Below, one piece after another: positions 62,732-64,000 of a DNA stretch of 64,000 bases (position 1 is its first letter; each line of letters begins with the position of its first letter). The stretch covers positions 1 to 64,000 of the forward strand of contig NZ_QFRU01000022.1 in assembly GCF_003184905.1 (NCBI RefSeq). The letters run 5' to 3'. The notes below the pieces were generated by a model. That model was not told where the DNA came from. It did no database searches and saw only the letters and a list, made by a program, of their open reading frames with translations. The position numbers and the translations under genes were made by a program. This DNA comes from Bacillus sp. CGMCC 1.16541. Lineage in GTDB: Bacteria > Bacillota > Bacilli > Bacillales > Bacillaceae_H.

Positions 62732-62775
62732 GCGGAGGCAAAAAGGGTGAAACACTCCTATTAGCCTCTCCCCGC
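62732..62775. repeat. Hairpin after hmoB
   Basis: GCGG-AGGC (62732-62739) pairs with GCCT-(CT)-CCGC (62764-62775) with a bulge, and GGGTG/CAC occurs in the loop. No T-run. It lies 12 bp after the hmoB stop and may end that transcript. Confidence 0.4.
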
Positions 62776-62951
62776 AACATTTCCTTTTCGAAAATCTAGT
62801 CATATGGATGGTATGTTCTATTTATCGTACTACAAAACAGAATACTTTGTGAATCTTTTCACTTTATCCTCTCAAAATTTCTGGACCGCTTTCACAACAA
62901 CTTTACCCGTTCATATCCTATAGTACATTGACCTATAGAGGGGGTTATTTT

Positions 62952-64000
62952 ATGGGAGTTGAATTAACAGCTCTTCATTGGATTTATGTTTCGTTCATTT
63001 TTATCATCATTGGGTTTATGGTCATGAGGCGAGATACAAGTTTAATTTGTATTGCAGGGATTTTCCTCTTAGCTATTACGGCTACTTCTTCGCTAACAGG
63101 TTCTATTAGTGGGGTATTCAATAGCTTTATTTATGCAATTAGTGAACTACTTCCTACTATTCTTATTATCTCTATCATCGTGGCCATGAGTAGAGCAATA
63201 GCTGTTGCTGGTGTTAATGATTTAATGGTCGCTCCTTTTACACGCTTCATTCGTTCACCTAGTCTTGCTTATTGGATTATCGGTATTCTCATGATGGTTA
63301 TTTCGTGGTTTTTCTGGCCATCACCAGCTGTCGCTTTACTAGGCGCGGTGTTATTACCTGTTGCGATTCGCGCAGGTCTGCCGGCTTTAGGGGTAGCAAT
63401 GGCCATGAACTTATTTGGTCATGGTATTGCATTATCAGGAGATTTTATTATTCAAGCCGCTCCGAAACTAACAGCAGATGCCGCTGGTCTACCTGTTAGT
63501 GACGTCATACAAGCAAGTATTCCCCTCGTTTTCACAATGGGAATCGTCACGACTGTTGTCGCTTTTTACTTCTTAAAACGCGACATAAGAAATGGTACAC
63601 TTCCACAAACAACTTCTCCCATTATTCCTACCAATGAAGAAAAAGAATCTGTGACACTTTCTTTAAAAGCAAAACAATGGATTGCTGTTATCATTCCTGT
63701 TCTGTTTGCTTTAAACGTATTCGCAATGTTTCAATTTAATCTTCAAGGTGGAGATGCCACAGCTCTCATCGGTGGTACAGCTGTTTTTATTTTAATCATT
63801 GTTGCATTAGTTGCTCATAAAGGAGCAGGTCTTGAAAAAACCACTTCCTATTTAATAGAAGGTTTTCAATTCGGGTTTAAAGTCTTCGGCCCTGTTATTC
63901 CCATCGCTGCATTCTTTTATTTAGGAGACTCGGGCTTTACAACTATTATTGGTGAACACCTTCCAAAAACGTCACATGGGATTGTCAATGACTTAGGGGT
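62952..64000 (+). CDS. Multi-pass permease (YhfA-like), truncated at window edge
   Basis: A 349-codon reading frame that runs off the window. ATG at 62952 has AGAGGGGG 7 nt upstream. At least nine hydrophobic segments are visible, starting LTALHWIYVSFIFIIIGFMV and including WFFWPSPAVALLGAVLLPVAI and NLFGHGIALSGDFIIQAAPKL. The layout resembles ion-transporter-superfamily permeases and, from memory, B. subtilis YhfA, which lies near yhgE. The substrate is unknown. The C-terminus is missing here. Confidence 0.75.
   Translation, partial: MGVELTALHWIYVSFIFIIIGFMVMRRDTSLICIAGIFLLAITATSSLTGSISGVFNSFIYAISELLPTILIISIIVAMSRAIAVAGVNDLMVAPFTRFIRSPSLAYWIIGILMMVISWFFWPSPAVALLGAVLLPVAIRAGLPALGVAMAMNLFGHGIALSGDFIIQAAPKLTADAAGLPVSDVIQASIPLVFTMGIVTTVVAFYFLKRDIRNGTLPQTTSPIIPTNEEKESVTLSLKAKQWIAVIIPVLFALNVFAMFQFNLQGGDATALIGGTAVFILIIVALVAHKGAGLEKTTSYLIEGFQFGFKVFGPVIPIAAFFYLGDSGFTTIIGEHLPKTSHGIVNDLG

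Noticed and set aside
63272-63499. 75-codon plus-strand frame near the right edge
   Set aside because: It is another frame within the truncated permease beginning at 62952, which has the ribosome site and membrane-protein coding pattern.

Overview
The window is an ordinary chromosomal segment of an endospore-forming, low-GC Gram-positive of the family Bacillaceae. The evidence is a complete gerP spore-coat operon, a Bacillus-type addBA/sbcDC repair cluster, the hemEHY/yhgDE block, strong AAGGAGG ribosome-binding sites and A+T-rich intergenic DNA. Gene order is largely that of the B. subtilis yhf-yhg-yhj-yis region, read backwards. A carotenoid operon, an aceBA glyoxylate operon and a sugar-transport/two-component cluster are added, which fits a Priestia/'B. 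megaterium'-like organism; that assignment is inferred. I see no rRNA, tRNA, CRISPR array, prophage or intact insertion sequence.

Layout. 1-4.2 kb: minus-strand C30 carotenoid operon (two CrtN/CrtI-type oxidoreductases, then crtM), where B. subtilis has yisP. 4.4-8.4 kb: asnO, yisN, yisL, yisK. 8.6-10.2 kb: a tiny membrane ORF and a DUF418 membrane protein. 10.4-12.6 kb: gerPA-gerPF. 12.7-25 kb: yisB, sbcC, sbcD, addA, addB. 25-30.7 kb: MFS transporter, short-chain reductase, TVP38-type membrane protein, S9 peptidase, IDEAL-domain protein. 30.7-33.7 kb: aceB-aceA. 34-38.4 kb: M48 protease and a three-gene ABC importer. 38.5-43.5 kb: enoyl-CoA hydratase and lcfB, lplJ, yhfI, yhfH. 43.5-50.2 kb: sugar ABC importer lacking an ATPase, plus a YesM/YesN-like sensor-regulator pair. 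50.5-55.9 kb: class B penicillin-binding protein, yhgE, yhgD. 55.9-62.7 kb: hemY, hemH, hemE, pbpF, hmoB. 62.95 kb to the edge: a truncated permease.

The most interesting signals are regulatory. The crt promoter (35/10 elements with a 17-bp spacer) carries three 11-bp direct repeats covering the -10 and start region. Their form matches the operator of B12-dependent CarH/LitR photoreceptors, so carotenoid synthesis is probably light-controlled. Two transcription units of the sugar importer share an identical 15-bp box and a similar -10 region, candidate sites for the linked response regulator; a cre-like site sits at the start of the sensor-kinase transcript. A 23-bp dyad is shared by the yhgE and yhgD promoters, and a perfect FadR-type palindrome lies in the lcfB leader. 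A 20-bp perfect inverted repeat spans the crtM stop codon.

In function the window covers membrane pigment synthesis, spore permeability to germinants, double-strand-break repair, fatty-acid and acetate use (lcfB, hydratase, aceBA), lipoate attachment, haem synthesis and breakdown, and cell-wall synthesis. No wholly new multi-gene system is convincingly visible; the novelty is in control elements and small ORFs.
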